A stretch of 64,000 nt of DNA. It comes from Flavobacterium anhuiense. GTDB lineage: Bacteria > Bacteroidota > Bacteroidia > Flavobacteriales > Flavobacteriaceae. The position numbers and the translations under genes were made by a program. The notes below the pieces were generated by a model, which saw nothing but the letters and a program-made list of their open reading frames with translations, ran no database searches and had not been told where the DNA came from. The stretch lies in contig NZ_FMVC01000004.1 of assembly GCF_900101855.1 (NCBI RefSeq), forward strand, positions 186,001 through 250,000. Direction: 5' to 3'. Shown piece after piece: positions 18,013-28,665 of this stretch (position 1 is its first letter; the number at the start of each line of letters is the position of its first letter).

Positions 18013-18332
18013 TGGTTTTGCCACGAAGGCGCTAAGACACAAAGTTTTTAATCTCGCAAAGTCGCGAAGTCGCAAAGATTTTGTTTTGCTTAAAATTAAA
18101 CTTTGCGACTTAGCGACTTTGCGAGAAAACTTGACAAAGAAATTCTAAAAAAAACTTTGCGTCTTAGTGCCTTCGTGGCAAAAAAAAACTCGTAAGAAAA
18201 TATATCCAAAATTAAACATCACTTAACGCAACGCATTCATAAAAGTAGTAGATTTGTTATAATACATTTTTAAAAACTTAAAAATCAAGTTTTTAAAATA
18301 GTTTTCTCAACCAAATCTTAAAACTATTAATT
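18013..18332. repeat. gene-free stretch with nested palindromes
   Basis: An outer pair, 18016-18049 (GCCACGAAGGCGCTAAGACA...) with 18147-18184, encloses an inner pair, 18052-18077 (TCTCGCAAAGTCGCGAAGTC...) with 18101-18126. The transcript could fold into one long two-part hairpin. Beyond it, TAGATTTG at 18249-18256 matches the flavobacterial -7 element and probably starts the nuclease transcript. No open reading frame is convincing. Confidence 0.85.
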
Positions 18333-20177
18333 ATGAAGAAAAACTACTTTTTACTGTTATTGATGTTTACTGCAATTGGTTTTGCTCAAATTCCGTCAGA
18401 ATATTACAGCACTGCAACGGGAACGGGCTACACTTTAAAAACTCAATTGTACAATATTATAAAAGGCCATACAGATAACGGTTATGCTGGATTGTACACC
18501 ACTTACCAAACTTCTGACGTTGATAATTTCTATGAAAACGACGGAACCATATTAGACATGTATTCTGAAAATCCATCAGGAACAGATCCATACACTTACA
18601 CAACGGGAACCACTCAAAGATGCGGGAATTATTCTGTAGAAGGAGATTGCTACAATAGAGAACATATTATTCCGCAATCTGTTTTTAGCGAGCAGTCACC
18701 AATGGTTTCCGATGCGCATTTCATAACTCCAACTGATGGAAAAGTAAACGGAATACGTTCCAATTATCCGCACGGAAATGTAAGTTCCGCAACCTATACT
18801 TCTCAAAACGGAAGCAAATTAGGATCAAGTGCCGTTTCTGGATATTCGGGGACTGTTTTCGAGCCAATCAATGACTTTAAAGGCGATATTGCTCGAATGT
18901 ATTTCTATTTTGCAACTCGATACGAAAACACGGTTGCGGGTTATTCTTATGCTATGTTTAATGGCACAAGCAACCAAGTTTTTACAACCGCTTTTTTAAA
19001 TATGCTTTTGGCTTGGCACGCGCAGGATCCTGTAAGCGCAAGAGAAATCGCTAGAAACAATGCCGTTTATGCAAGACAAAACAATAGAAATCCATTTATT
19101 GATCATCCAGAATATGTAAATCAAATTTGGGGCGGAACTCCATCTGGAGATACTCAAGCACCAACTGCACCAACGAGCTTGGCTTCAACATCAAAAACAG
19201 CCACTTCAATTACGCTTTCGTGGACAGCTTCTACAGATAATGTAGCAGTTACGGGTTATGAGGTTTATGCCAATAGTGTTTTAAAAACAACAGTTTCTAG
19301 TACCACCACAACAATTACAGGTTTGACTGCTTCAACAGCTTATTCTATTTATGTAAAAGCAAAAGATGCAGTTGGAAATACTTCGGCTTCAAGCAATACG
19401 ATTTCAGTTACAACCAATAGCAACGGAACCGGAACTGCAACCGATCTACTTTTCTCTGAATACATTGAAGGTTCTGGAAATAACAAAGCTTTAGAAATTG
19501 CAAACAATACTGGAGCTTCTGTTAATTTATCTGCCTATACAATCAAAAAACAGACAAATGGCGCAGGTTCTTGGAGTACAGGTTTAGCATTGAGCGGAAC
19601 TTTAACAACTGGAAGCAAATTTGTAATTGTAAACAGTTCTATGTCATCAAGTTGTTTTTCTACAAGTGCTGCCAATATTTCGACCACTGCAACCGAACTG
19701 ACTTTTAATGGAAATGATGCTGTAGGTTTATTCAAAAATGGCGTTCTAATTGACATTATTGGAACTTTCAATGGCGGAACAGCCAATTTTGCGATAGATG
19801 TTACATTAAGAAGAAAATCGACTGTGACTTCTCCTAGCACAACATTCAATTTAAGTGCACAATGGGATTCCTATTCACAAGACACTTGCAACAACTTAGC
19901 AAGCAAAATGGTTCAGGCTGCTGAAATCGAAGAAGAAGTCATTGCAGACGAAATTGCAATTTACCCAAACCCTTCTAATGGAAATTTCAATATTCAGCCA
20001 GGAATTGTAGATAGTCCTTATTCGGCTGAAATTTTCTCATTCTCTGGTCAAAAAGTATTCGAAAAACAAAATACGACTTCTCCAGAAGTTTCGGTACATA
20101 ATCTTTCAACAGGAATCTACATTATTAAAATTATAAAAGGAGAAAAAACAGCATTTAAAAAGGTCATTATTAATTAA
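18333..20177 (+). CDS. secreted endonuclease I-like nuclease with FN3, lamin-tail and T9SS sorting domains
   Basis: 614 residues. A signal peptide (MKKNYFLLLLMFTAIGFAQ) is followed by an EndA/NucM-type nuclease domain (about 20-260) with active-site RxHIIPQS (His111) and FYFATRY. A fibronectin type III domain covers about 272-360 (GYEVYANSVLKTTV...GLTASTAYSIYVKAKDAVGN). A lamin-tail domain covers about 369-485 (LLFSEYIEGSGNNKALEIANNT). The C-terminal type IX secretion sorting domain is at about 546-614 (IYPNPSNGNFNI...GIYIIKI). It therefore degrades DNA outside the cell or at its surface, probably for nutrient or phosphate scavenging. A hairpin terminator follows. Confidence 0.93.
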   Translation: MKKNYFLLLLMFTAIGFAQIPSEYYSTATGTGYTLKTQLYNIIKGHTDNGYAGLYTTYQTSDVDNFYENDGTILDMYSENPSGTDPYTYTTGTTQRCGNYSVEGDCYNREHIIPQSVFSEQSPMVSDAHFITPTDGKVNGIRSNYPHGNVSSATYTSQNGSKLGSSAVSGYSGTVFEPINDFKGDIARMYFYFATRYENTVAGYSYAMFNGTSNQVFTTAFLNMLLAWHAQDPVSAREIARNNAVYARQNNRNPFIDHPEYVNQIWGGTPSGDTQAPTAPTSLASTSKTATSITLSWTASTDNVAVTGYEVYANSVLKTTVSSTTTTITGLTASTAYSIYVKAKDAVGNTSASSNTISVTTNSNGTGTATDLLFSEYIEGSGNNKALEIANNTGASVNLSAYTIKKQTNGAGSWSTGLALSGTLTTGSKFVIVNSSMSSSCFSTSAANISTTATELTFNGNDAVGLFKNGVLIDIIGTFNGGTANFAIDVTLRRKSTVTSPSTTFNLSAQWDSYSQDTCNNLASKMVQAAEIEEEVIADEIAIYPNPSNGNFNIQPGIVDSPYSAEIFSFSGQKVFEKQNTTSPEVSVHNLSTGIYIIKIIKGEKTAFKKVIIN

Positions 20178-20506
20178 AAATTAGATTTTCATCAACCAAA
20201 AAAGCGACAAATTGCCGCTTTTTTCATAATCTGTGAAAGATTTTTCTTTAGAAATGTATTTTTCATCACTTTCTGCATTTCGTAAATTTTGCAAAATTGC
20301 CCTATTGTAAACGTCAAAATTGTGCCGTTTTATTTTTGATTTTTTCCTTTCTAAAAGTTTAATATTACAGAACATATCAAAAAAGAAATTTTAATAAAAC
20401 ATTAAATTTCTCGAAGGACCGAAACCTCTTGATATTGCGTCTTTTTGGTAGAAAAAATGCAAGAAAAAAGCAATTTCATTTTTTTTGAAAAGAGATGGTT
20501 TTCAAA
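20178..20506. other. gene-free stretch between nuclease and purL
   Basis: The first 50 bp hold the terminator hairpin of the nuclease gene. The rest is AT-rich with no conserved-looking reading frame, ending at the purL promoter. A 64-codon frame on the minus strand (20181-20375) lacks any supporting feature. Confidence 0.7.
20198..20224 (+). terminator. terminator after nuclease gene
   Basis: AAAAAAGCG / CGCTTTTTT stem (9 bp) around a 9-nt loop. It is symmetric enough to work on both strands. Confidence 0.75.
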
Positions 20507-20538
20507 TTTGCGCTTACTATTTATTTACATTAAATTTG
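20507..20538 (+). promoter_or_regulatory. purL promoter, Bacteroidota type
   Basis: TTTG (20507-20510), 20-nt spacer, TAAATTTG (20531-20538), matching the flavobacterial TTTG-N17-23-TAnnTTTG promoter. Transcription would start about 20 bp before the purL ATG. Confidence 0.75.
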
Positions 20539-20563
20539 CAGCTCAATACAACAAACTACACAA

Positions 20564-23500
20564 ATGATCCATTTCTTTGAAAACCAAAGCAAAACTGTTT
20601 TTGCCGTACAAACGCAAAACGAAATTTCAGCTCAAGACATTTCAAAATTAAACTGGCTTTTTGCCGATGCGAGTAAGATCGAAAAATCTGCATTGACAGG
20701 TTTCTTTGTTGGGCCTCGCGCAACCATGATTACACCTTGGAGTACAAATGCTGTAGAAATTACTCAAAACATGGGAATTTCTGGCATTATCAGAATCGAG
20801 GAATTTCATCCTGCAACGGAAGATTTTACTGATTTTGATCCAATGCTTTCTCAAAAATTCAACGAATTAGATCAAGAAATCTTCACTATCAACATTCAGC
20901 CAGAACCAATTCTAGAAATTGATGATATTGCTGCTTACAACAAAGTAGAAGGTTTAGCTTTAAGCGAAGAAGAAGTAGAATACTTAAACAATCTTTCGAC
21001 TAAACTAGGAAGAAAATTAACTGATTCTGAGATTTTTGCTTTCTCTCAAGCAAACTCAGAGCACTGTCGTCACAAAATCTTCAACGGAACATTTGTGATC
21101 GACGGAGAAGAAAAACAAACTTCTCTTTTCAAATTAATCAAAAAAACATCTCAGGAAAATCCTAACGATATTGTGTCTGCTTACAAAGACAACGTTGCTT
21201 TTGTAAAAGGGCCAAAAGTGCAACAATTTGCACCAAAATCGGCTGATAAACCTGATTTTTACGAAATAAAAGAATTTGATTCTGTAATCTCATTAAAAGC
21301 AGAAACACACAATTTCCCAACAACAGTTGAGCCTTTCAACGGTGCTGCAACAGGTTCTGGAGGAGAAATTCGTGACCGTTTAGCTGGAGGTCAAGGATCT
21401 TTGCCATTAGCTGGAACTGCTGTTTACATGACTTCTTACTCTCGTCTAAAAGAAGACAGAAAATGGGAAAATGCAGTTGAAGAAAGAAAATGGTTGTACC
21501 AAACGCCAATGGATATCTTAATCAAAGCTTCAAACGGAGCTTCTGATTTTGGAAATAAATTTGGTCAGCCGCTTATTACAGGTTCTGTTTTAACTTTCGA
21601 ACACGAAGAAGAAAACAGAAAAATTGGTTACGATAAAGTAATCATGCAAGCAGGTGGAATTGGTTACGGAAAATTAGATCAATCTATCAAACACAAACCA
21701 AAAGAAGGCGATAAAATCGTAATTCTTGGAGGTGAAAACTATAGAATCGGAATGGGTGGTGCTGCAGTTTCTTCTGCAGATACTGGAGCTTTCGGTTCAG
21801 GAATTGAGTTAAATGCCATTCAGCGTTCAAACCCTGAAATGCAAAAACGTGCTGCAAACGCGATTCGTGGTTTGGTAGAAAGCGATAATAACCCAATTGT
21901 TTCTATTCACGATCATGGAGCTGGAGGACACTTAAACTGTCTTTCTGAATTAGTGGAAGAAACTGGAGGTTTGATCGATTTAGATAAATTACCTGTTGGA
22001 GACCCTACTCTTTCTGCAAAAGAAATTATCGGTAACGAATCTCAAGAAAGAATGGGATTGGTTATTGGTCAAAAAGATATCGATACGTTGCAAAGAATTG
22101 CCGACAGAGAGCGTTCGCCAATGTACGAAGTTGGAGATGTAACGGGAGATCACCGTTTTACTTTCCAATCAAAAACTAACGGTTCAAAACCGATGGATTA
22201 TGCTTTAGAAGATTTCTTCGGAAGTTCTCCAAAAACAGTTATGACTGATACTACAGTTGACAGAAAATATGCTGATGTTGCTTACAATGCAGCAGATTTC
22301 GAAACCTATTTAAAAGACGTTTTACGTTTAGAAGCTGTTGCTTCAAAAGACTGGTTAACAAATAAAGTTGACCGTTGTGTTGGAGGAAAAGTGGCGAAAC
22401 AGCAAAATGCAGGTCCTTTACAATTACCATTGAATAATGTCGGCGTTATGGCTCTAGATTATTTAGGAAAAGAAGGAATTGCAACTTCCATCGGGCACGC
22501 TCCTATTGCGGCTTTAATTGATCCAGTTGCTGGATCTAGAAATGCTATCGCAGAATCGTTATCAAATATTATCTGGGCTCCAATTAAAGATCAGCTAAAA
22601 GGAGTTTCGTTATCGGCAAACTGGATGTGGGCTTGTAAAAACGAAGGCGAAGATGCTCGTTTATACGAAGCGGTACAAGGATGTTCAGATTTTGCAATTG
22701 AATTGGGAATCAATATTCCGACAGGAAAAGATTCGCTTTCAATGAAACAAAAATATCCAAATGATGAAGTAATTGCGCCAGGAACGGTTATTATTTCAGC
22801 TGCAGGAAACTGTACCGATATCAGAAAAGTTGTTGAACCTGTTTTACAGAAAAACGGAGATTCAATCTATTACATCAATTTGTCTCAGGACGATTTCAAA
22901 TTGGGAGGTTCGTCTTTTGCACAAATCAGAAATGCAATCGGAAACGAAACTTCTACCATTAAAGATGCTTCTTTCTTCAAAAATGCATTTAATACAGTTC
23001 AGGAATTAATCGGCGAAAGCCAAATTTTAGCAGGTCACGATATCGGAAGCGGTGGTTTAATCACAACTTTATTAGAAATGTGTTTTGCTGATGTGAATTT
23101 GGGTGCTAAAATTGATTTCAGCGCTTTCGCGGAAAAAGACGTATTGAAAATCCTTTTCGCGGAAAACATCGGAATCGTTTTCCAAGCTAAATCTGATGCA
23201 ACTGTTGAAGCTAAATTGAAAGCTAACAATATCGAATTCTTCAAAATCGGTTCTGTAACTTCTACAGCTACTTTAGAAGTTGGAAATTGGAAATTGGACA
23301 TCCCAACTTATAGAGATGTTTGGTTTGAAACTTCTTATTTATTAGATCAAAAACAATCTAAAAACGGAAGAGCTCAAGCACGTTTTGAAAACTATAAAAA
23401 TCAGGTTTTAAATTATACTTTCCCTACACATTTCACAGGAAAGAAACCAGAAATCGACAATTCTAAACCAAGACCAAAAGCAGCTATTATCCGTGAAAAA

Positions 23501-24217
23501 GGAAGTAATTCTGAGCGTGAAATGGCAAATGCTATGTACTTGGCAGGTTTTGACGTAAAAGACGTTCACATGACGGATTTAATTTCTGGTCGTGAAACGC
23601 TTGAAGATATTCAATTTATTGGAGCTGTTGGTGGATTCTCTAACTCAGACGTTTTAGGTTCTGCTAAAGGTTGGGCTGGAGCTTTCTTATACAATGAAAA
23701 AGCAAAAACAGCTTTAGATAATTTCTTCAAAAGAGAAGATACTCTTTCTGTCGGAATCTGTAACGGATGCCAGTTGTTTATGGAATTGGAAGTAATTAAT
23801 CCAGAGCACGAAGTTCACGGAAAAATGCTTCATAACGAGAGCCAGAAACACGAAAGTATCTTTACTTCTGTAACTGTTCAAGAAAACAATTCGGTTATGT
23901 TGTCAACTCTTGCTGGAAGTACTTTAGGAGTTTGGGTTTCTCACGGAGAAGGTAAATTCAAATTGCCTTTAGCAGAAGAAAACTATAACATTGTTTCTAA
24001 ATATGCTTACGAAGGTTATCCTGCAAACCCAAATGGCTCTGATTACAACACAGCTATGATGTGTGATAAAACAGGAAGACACTTAGTAATGATGCCTCAC
24101 ATTGAACGTTCTACTTTCCAGTGGAACTGGGCGCATTATCCAAAAGACAGAAATGACGAGGTTACGCCTTGGCACGAAGCTTTTGTTAATGCCAGAAAAT
24201 GGATTGAGAAAAACTAA
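20564..24217 (+). CDS. purL: phosphoribosylformylglycinamidine synthase (large, single-chain)
   Basis: 1217 residues, the long form that joins PurS-like, synthetase and glutaminase parts. An N-terminal linker region carries [16 protein letters not shown]. The synthetase core carries [29 protein letters not shown] and [20 protein letters not shown]. The C-terminal class I glutamine amidotransferase domain (about 980-1217) has nucleophile Cys1066 in GICNGCQLF and the His-Glu pair in MMPHIERS. It makes formylglycinamidine ribonucleotide in step four of purine synthesis, in the cytosol. It is transcribed alone between its own promoter and a strong terminator. Confidence 0.97.
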   Translation: MIHFFENQSKTVFAVQTQNEISAQDISKLNWLFADASKIEKSALTGFFVGPRATMITPWSTNAVEITQNMGISGIIRIEEFHPATEDFTDFDPMLSQKFNELDQEIFTINIQPEPILEIDDIAAYNKVEGLALSEEEVEYLNNLSTKLGRKLTDSEIFAFSQANSEHCRHKIFNGTFVIDGEEKQTSLFKLIKKTSQENPNDIVSAYKDNVAFVKGPKVQQFAPKSADKPDFYEIKEFDSVISLKAETHNFPTTVEPFNGAATGSGGEIRDRLAGGQGSLPLAGTAVYMTSYSRLKEDRKWENAVEERKWLYQTPMDILIKASNGASDFGNKFGQPLITGSVLTFEHEEENRKIGYDKVIMQAGGIGYGKLDQSIKHKPKEGDKIVILGGENYRIGMGGAAVSSADTGAFGSGIELNAIQRSNPEMQKRAANAIRGLVESDNNPIVSIHDHGAGGHLNCLSELVEETGGLIDLDKLPVGDPTLSAKEIIGNESQERMGLVIGQKDIDTLQRIADRERSPMYEVGDVTGDHRFTFQSKTNGSKPMDYALEDFFGSSPKTVMTDTTVDRKYADVAYNAADFETYLKDVLRLEAVASKDWLTNKVDRCVGGKVAKQQNAGPLQLPLNNVGVMALDYLGKEGIATSIGHAPIAALIDPVAGSRNAIAESLSNIIWAPIKDQLKGVSLSANWMWACKNEGEDARLYEAVQGCSDFAIELGINIPTGKDSLSMKQKYPNDEVIAPGTVIISAAGNCTDIRKVVEPVLQKNGDSIYYINLSQDDFKLGGSSFAQIRNAIGNETSTIKDASFFKNAFNTVQELIGESQILAGHDIGSGGLITTLLEMCFADVNLGAKIDFSAFAEKDVLKILFAENIGIVFQAKSDATVEAKLKANNIEFFKIGSVTSTATLEVGNWKLDIPTYRDVWFETSYLLDQKQSKNGRAQARFENYKNQVLNYTFPTHFTGKKPEIDNSKPRPKAAIIREKGSNSEREMANAMYLAGFDVKDVHMTDLISGRETLEDIQFIGAVGGFSNSDVLGSAKGWAGAFLYNEKAKTALDNFFKREDTLSVGICNGCQLFMELEVINPEHEVHGKMLHNESQKHESIFTSVTVQENNSVMLSTLAGSTLGVWVSHGEGKFKLPLAEENYNIVSKYAYEGYPANPNGSDYNTAMMCDKTGRHLVMMPHIERSTFQWNWAHYPKDRNDEVTPWHEAFVNARKWIEKN

Positions 24218-24238
24218 AAAATATATTTTTACCAGAAG

Positions 24239-24266
24239 CGCCCGAACTTTATCGGGCGTTTTTTTG
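24239..24266 (+). terminator. purL terminator
   Basis: CGCCCGA / TCGGGCG stem followed by seven T residues. Confidence 0.9.
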
Positions 24267-24476
24267 TCACAGATTAAAAAGATTATCACAGACTACAGAT
24301 TTTAAAGAAAAATTACTCGAAAATCAGTTTTCTACGGAGTAAAAACTTACCTAAAACAAATAGTTTCATTCTTGTATTTTTAAGCCTGCATTCTATAAAA
24401 AAAATGGATTATATTCGCCCAGAAAAAAATCAGCCACTCGATTTTTTCAGCCCAAAAACACTTAAACCTACATAGA

Positions 24477-24911
24477 ATGAAATTTTTAAAATTACTTTTT
24501 GCTTTCAGCTTATTCTTTGCTGTTACCACATCACATTCACAAGTTCACGTAGATCAAATTACCCACAATTCTAAGGAACGTTATATTACTACGACTATCG
24601 GATATCCAGTTCCGGGAACTTATGCTCCTCTAAATCAAAAACAGCCTATTACAGTTTTAAATCCAGACGGCACAGGTTTTATTCAAGCCGAAGATTTAAG
24701 CAAACAAAAAATCAATTGGGGAATAGAATGCACAGAAGAAGGCGTTCCTGTTTTCAAAGAAGGATTCAATAGCGCCTCTTATACTTTCTGGTATAGACCA
24801 AATGATAGCGAAGAATGGTATTATTCTCAATTTTCTATTCATTTTGCCAAGAAAAAAATGTTTTTAATGGGAGAAAGAGTAAAAGAATATGAAGATTACA
24901 ACGTTCAGTAA
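24477..24911 (+). CDS. small secreted protein of unknown function
   Basis: 144 residues with a clear signal peptide (MKFLKLLFAFSLFFAVTTSHSQ). The mature part is compact and rich in aromatic residues (ASYTFWYRPNDSEEWYYSQFSIHF), with no recognised motif. The tail KKKMFLMGERVKEYEDYNVQ is charged. It stands alone between purL and the acyl-CoA ligase gene. A TATATTCG element (near 24409) could be its -7 box. Periplasmic location is likely; function not recognised. Confidence 0.75.
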   Translation: MKFLKLLFAFSLFFAVTTSHSQVHVDQITHNSKERYITTTIGYPVPGTYAPLNQKQPITVLNPDGTGFIQAEDLSKQKINWGIECTEEGVPVFKEGFNSASYTFWYRPNDSEEWYYSQFSIHFAKKKMFLMGERVKEYEDYNVQ

Positions 24912-25089
24912 ATAAAAAAAAGATACCTTCCCATTAAATATTTCTTCATTTTTGACAAAATTTCCTATCAAAAAGAAAACGTTTTCGTTGATTTTTAATA
25001 GTCTCTATAAATTTTCCCATAAAATTTCATTAAATAAAAAATCATACCTAAATTTTATTTAATTTGCAATCAAATTCAATATATTAAAC

Positions 25090-26868
25090 ATGGTTTCAAT
25101 CACACGCCTTTTTGATTTTCCCTATTATCAACAAGAAACTTACAATCTTCCAGTTGCTCTTGCAACCAAAAAAAATGGAGTCTGGGAAAAAACATCTAGC
25201 GAGGAATATATTGCAAAAGCAAATGCTATTTCGAGAGCATTATTGCGTATGGGCGTTCAGAAAGATGATAAAATTGCTTTAATTAGTTCAAATAACCGTA
25301 CTGAGTGGAATATAATGGATATTGGTATTTTGCAGACTGGTGCGCAAAATGTTCCTATTTATCCAACAATTGCAGAAGAAGATTACGAATATATTTTAAA
25401 CCACAGCGGCAGTATTTATTGCTTTGTTTCTGATGAAGAAGTTTTACAGAAAGTAAATGCAATTAAAGCCAATGTGCCTTCTTTAAAAGAGGTTTATTCT
25501 TTTAATGAAATTGCGGGATGCAAACATTGGTCAGATTTATTGGTTTTAGGTGAAGACAAAAGCAATCAAAGCGAAGTTGAAGCCAGAAAAGACAGCATTA
25601 AGACTGACGATTTAGCCACAATTATTTATACTTCTGGAACCACAGGAAGACCAAAAGGAGTTATGCTTTCGCACAAAAATATTGTGTCGAATGTTTTAGA
25701 CAGCTCGCCAAGAATTCCGTTTGATCCAGGAAAAAGCACTGCATTGAGCTTCTTGCCTATTTGCCATATTTTTGAAAGAATGATTTTGTACATCTATCAA
25801 TACTATGGTGTATCGGTTTATTTTGGAGAATCTATTGACAAAATCAGTGATAACTTAAAAGAAGTACGTCCAACTGTAATTACAGCTGTACCAAGACTTT
25901 TAGAAAAAGTTTACGATAAAATTTATGCTAAAGGAGCCGAATTAACAGGAATCAAGAAAAAACTATTCTTCTGGGCTATCGATTTAGGTTTAAAATACGA
26001 ACCATACGGAGCAAATGGTGCTTGGTATGAATTTCAGTTAAAAATTGCCCGTAAATTGATCTTCAGCAAGTGGAAAGAAGGTTTAGGCGGAAATTTAGAC
26101 TTGATGGTTTCTGGAAGTGCTGCTCTACAGCCACGTTTGACAAGAGTTTTTGCTGCGGCAGAAATTCCGGTTATGGAAGGTTACGGTTTAACTGAAACGT
26201 CTCCTGTAATTGCCGTAAACGATCAAAGAAATAGAGGATTTAAAATTGGAACTGTCGGAAAACCAATTCGTAATCTCGAAGTTAAAATTGCCGAGGACGG
26301 AGAAATTTTATTAAAAGGCCCGAACGTAATGTTAGGCTATTATAAAGATCCTGAGAAAACTGCAGAAGCTGTTATAGACGGTTATTTCCATACAGGAGAT
26401 ATTGGAGAAATTGACAGCGAAGGTTTCTTAAAAATTACAGATCGTAAAAAAGAAATGTTTAAAACTTCAGGAGGTAAATATATTGCGCCGCAAATGATTG
26501 AAAATGCCATGAAACAATCTCGTTTTATTGAGCAGATTATGGTTATTGGTGAAGGTGAAAAAATGCCAGGAGCTTTTATTCAGCCAAACTTTGAGTTTGT
26601 AAAAGAATGGGCAAAAATCCACAAAATTACTTTAGGAAATACAGATGCAGAAATTAGTGCAAATCCAGAAGTAATTAAACGCATTGATGAAGAAGTGGAA
26701 AGCATCAATAAAAAATTCGGACACTGGGAGCAAGTAAAACGTTTTGAACTTACTCCAGATGTTTGGTCTATTGATGGCGGACAGCTTACTCCAACTTTAA
26801 AACTAAAACGTAAAATCATTAAAGAAATTTATAAAGATCTTTACGCTAAAATCTACGGAAACAATTAA
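25090..26868 (+). CDS. long-chain fatty acid-CoA ligase (AMP-forming)
   Basis: 592 residues of the ANL superfamily. The AMP-binding P-loop is TIIYTSGTTGRPKGVMLSHKN (about 178-198). Next come AFxPL-like SFLPICHIFERM, the adenine motif MEGYGLTETSP, the hinge motif GYFHTGDIGEIDSEGFLKITDRKKEMFKTSGGKYI, and a C-terminal catalytic Lys region (LTPTLKLKRKII). The architecture matches long-chain acyl-CoA synthetases of the Bacteroidota type. It activates fatty acids for membrane lipid recycling or beta-oxidation, although the beta-oxidation operon is 16 kb away. It ends with a strong terminator. Confidence 0.93.
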   Translation: MVSITRLFDFPYYQQETYNLPVALATKKNGVWEKTSSEEYIAKANAISRALLRMGVQKDDKIALISSNNRTEWNIMDIGILQTGAQNVPIYPTIAEEDYEYILNHSGSIYCFVSDEEVLQKVNAIKANVPSLKEVYSFNEIAGCKHWSDLLVLGEDKSNQSEVEARKDSIKTDDLATIIYTSGTTGRPKGVMLSHKNIVSNVLDSSPRIPFDPGKSTALSFLPICHIFERMILYIYQYYGVSVYFGESIDKISDNLKEVRPTVITAVPRLLEKVYDKIYAKGAELTGIKKKLFFWAIDLGLKYEPYGANGAWYEFQLKIARKLIFSKWKEGLGGNLDLMVSGSAALQPRLTRVFAAAEIPVMEGYGLTETSPVIAVNDQRNRGFKIGTVGKPIRNLEVKIAEDGEILLKGPNVMLGYYKDPEKTAEAVIDGYFHTGDIGEIDSEGFLKITDRKKEMFKTSGGKYIAPQMIENAMKQSRFIEQIMVIGEGEKMPGAFIQPNFEFVKEWAKIHKITLGNTDAEISANPEVIKRIDEEVESINKKFGHWEQVKRFELTPDVWSIDGGQLTPTLKLKRKIIKEIYKDLYAKIYGNN

Positions 26869-26893
26869 TAAATCAGAATAATATAACCAAACG

Positions 26894-26925
26894 AAAAGGC
26901 TGTCTCAATTGAGACAGCCTTTTTT
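26894..26925 (+). terminator. terminator after acyl-CoA ligase gene
   Basis: Perfect AAAAGGCTGTCTC / GAGACAGCCTTTT hairpin and T-run. Confidence 0.93.
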
Positions 26926-27010
26926 AGTGTTAGAAAACAGGTGTTTTTACTTTAAATACCCAGCCATAAATCCTGTATTTTAGCTTATTGTCTTTTATAA
27001 CAAAAAAGCT

Positions 27011-27925
27011 ATGCCTTGGAATACCCTTGAACAATTATGGAAACGCACTGTTGATCCTCAAAATGCTGATCTCGGTCAAACCAACTGGAACAACGAAATC
27101 AAAACCTTGTATCAGCTAGGTATTGGTATGGAAGATGCTTTGCAATTTTTATATTTCGAAAAGCCAGATTATGAATCTTTTAAAATCTGGATCAACAACC
27201 GAAAACGTGATATAGTAATTGAACCCGAAGATTTAACCGACAATGTTTTATCCGAAGAAGATCTAGAATTCTGGAACCAAAATGGCTATGTAATCGTTAA
27301 AAATGCTATCTCAAAAGAAGACTGTGAAGACACTCAAAAAGCTATTTGGGAATACCTAAAAATGGATCCTAATAAAAAGGAAAGCTGGTACGAAAGCCAT
27401 GAAGATCTAAAAGGCCTTATGCTTAATTTTTCTGATCATGAAACTTTAAATCGGAACCGTTTTTCTCCAAGGGTAAAAAAAGCGTATGAACAGCTTTATA
27501 AAACCACTAAAATTTACAAAACGATTGACAAGGTAAGTTTTAATCCGCCTGAAACAGAGAATTTTAATTTTCTGGGAAGTCCGCTTCATTGGGATATGAG
27601 TTTGAAAAAGCCGTTGAGTTTTGGCCTTCAGGGCTTGCTTTATTTAACCGATTGCGGACCAAATGATGGCGCTTTTCATTGTGTTCCGGGTTTTCATAAC
27701 CAAATTAATCAGTGGCTTGACGAACTTAAACCTCAAGAGAATCCGAGAGAAAAAGCCTTGCAGACACTGCAGTCGAAACCAATTATCGGGCAAGCAGGAG
27801 ATTTTATCATTTGGCATCAAGCGCTTCCGCATTGTGCGACACCAAATAATGGTGAAAAACCGCGAATGGTTCAATATCTCACTTATCTTCCAGATGATTA
27901 TAATGCAGCTGGAGAGTGGATTTAA
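27011..27925 (+). CDS. phytanoyl-CoA dioxygenase (PhyH) family protein
   Basis: 304 residues. The Fe(II)/2-oxoglutarate site is visible as His193-x-Asp195 (PLHWDMS) and a distal His274 (WHQALPHCATPN), with GAFHCVPGFH and a following Arg (KPRMVQYLTYL) to bind the 2-oxoglutarate carboxylate. The N-terminal 85 residues are helical and of unknown role. Members of this family hydroxylate small molecules; no substrate can be assigned. It converges on the exonuclease gene with only 6 bp between the stop codons. Confidence 0.85.
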   Translation: MPWNTLEQLWKRTVDPQNADLGQTNWNNEIKTLYQLGIGMEDALQFLYFEKPDYESFKIWINNRKRDIVIEPEDLTDNVLSEEDLEFWNQNGYVIVKNAISKEDCEDTQKAIWEYLKMDPNKKESWYESHEDLKGLMLNFSDHETLNRNRFSPRVKKAYEQLYKTTKIYKTIDKVSFNPPETENFNFLGSPLHWDMSLKKPLSFGLQGLLYLTDCGPNDGAFHCVPGFHNQINQWLDELKPQENPREKALQTLQSKPIIGQAGDFIIWHQALPHCATPNNGEKPRMVQYLTYLPDDYNAAGEWI

Positions 27926-27931
27926 ACCATT

Positions 27932-28477
27932 CTAGTTTTTCAAACACCAATGCAAGATTTTAGCGATGTTTTTAGCATCATCAATACCGCGATGGTGTGT
28001 TCCTTCCAATGGAATATTCAGCAACTGTAGAGCGCCATTCATTCCTGTCGACCTCTTCAAGCCAAACTTCTCGGCAAAATGTTCTTTTACATTGATATGC
28101 TCCTCTCCCATCGGATATGGAATGCCAAACGATTTACACTGTTTTGTCAGCATATTCAAATCGTACTGCCCATAACTTGCCCAAGTGTACAAATCTGGAT
28201 TGTATTCGTCGATTAGCAAATCAACAGCTTCTTCAAAAGAAACTCCATTTTTATCCAGTAAATCTTGAGTAATAGTCGTCAGTTCAGTACAAAACGGACT
28301 AACATGAGAACGTTGTGGCTTTATCAGAATCCCCTTGTTCTTAGAGATTTCTCCCGTCCCAGTATCTAAGACTGCTAATCCGATTTCAATAATTTCATTC
28401 TGCTGTCCCCTCGGGACTGCGCCTTGCCAACATGTAGCTTCTAAATCGATAATAATAATTTTATCTGTTGTTTTCAT
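27932..28477 (-). CDS. 3'-5' exonuclease, DEDDh type
   Basis: 181 residues. The first acidic pair is in IIIDLEATCW (DxE), the second Asp in the region DLYTWASYGQYDLNML, and the last motif is HHRGIDDAKNIAKIL, the H-x4-D of DEDDh exonucleases. It resembles the ERI1/KapD-like branch that trims single-stranded RNA or DNA 3' ends, rather than the DnaQ proofreading subunit. It acts in the cytosol. A copy of the TCCCGATAGCTATCGGGA palindrome and gcaaag repeats lie upstream (28500-28660). Confidence 0.88.
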   Translation of the reverse strand: MKTTDKIIIIDLEATCWQGAVPRGQQNEIIEIGLAVLDTGTGEISKNKGILIKPQRSHVSPFCTELTTITQDLLDKNGVSFEEAVDLLIDEYNPDLYTWASYGQYDLNMLTKQCKSFGIPYPMGEEHINVKEHFAEKFGLKRSTGMNGALQLLNIPLEGTHHRGIDDAKNIAKILHWCLKN

Positions 28478-28499
28478 TTTTTTAATTTTTAATAATTGT

Positions 28500-28662
28500 T
28501 TTATTTAACCGCAAAGAGCACAAAGGTTTACGCAAAGGAACGCTAAGATTAGTTTCACGCTCCCGATAGCTATCGGGATTGCAAATTTGAGCAGATTTTT
28601 AATCCTTTTAATCTTTATAATCTGTGGCTAAAAAACTTTGTGTCTTAGCGCCTTAGTGGCAC
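28500..28662. repeat. gcaaag/cttagcg repeat pair with embedded palindrome
   Basis: ACCGCAAAGAGCACAAAGG... at the left and TTTGTGTCTTAGCGCCTTAG at the right are partly complementary. Between them sits TCCCGATAGCTATCGGGA at 28561-28578. It is the same family as 18016-18184 and 29571-29648. Confidence 0.65.
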
Positions 28663-28665
28663 TCC

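Noticed and set aside
20181..20375. Minus-strand 64-codon frame downstream of the nuclease gene
   Set aside because: It overlaps the terminator hairpin, has no promoter or recognisable protein character, and is basic low-complexity sequence.
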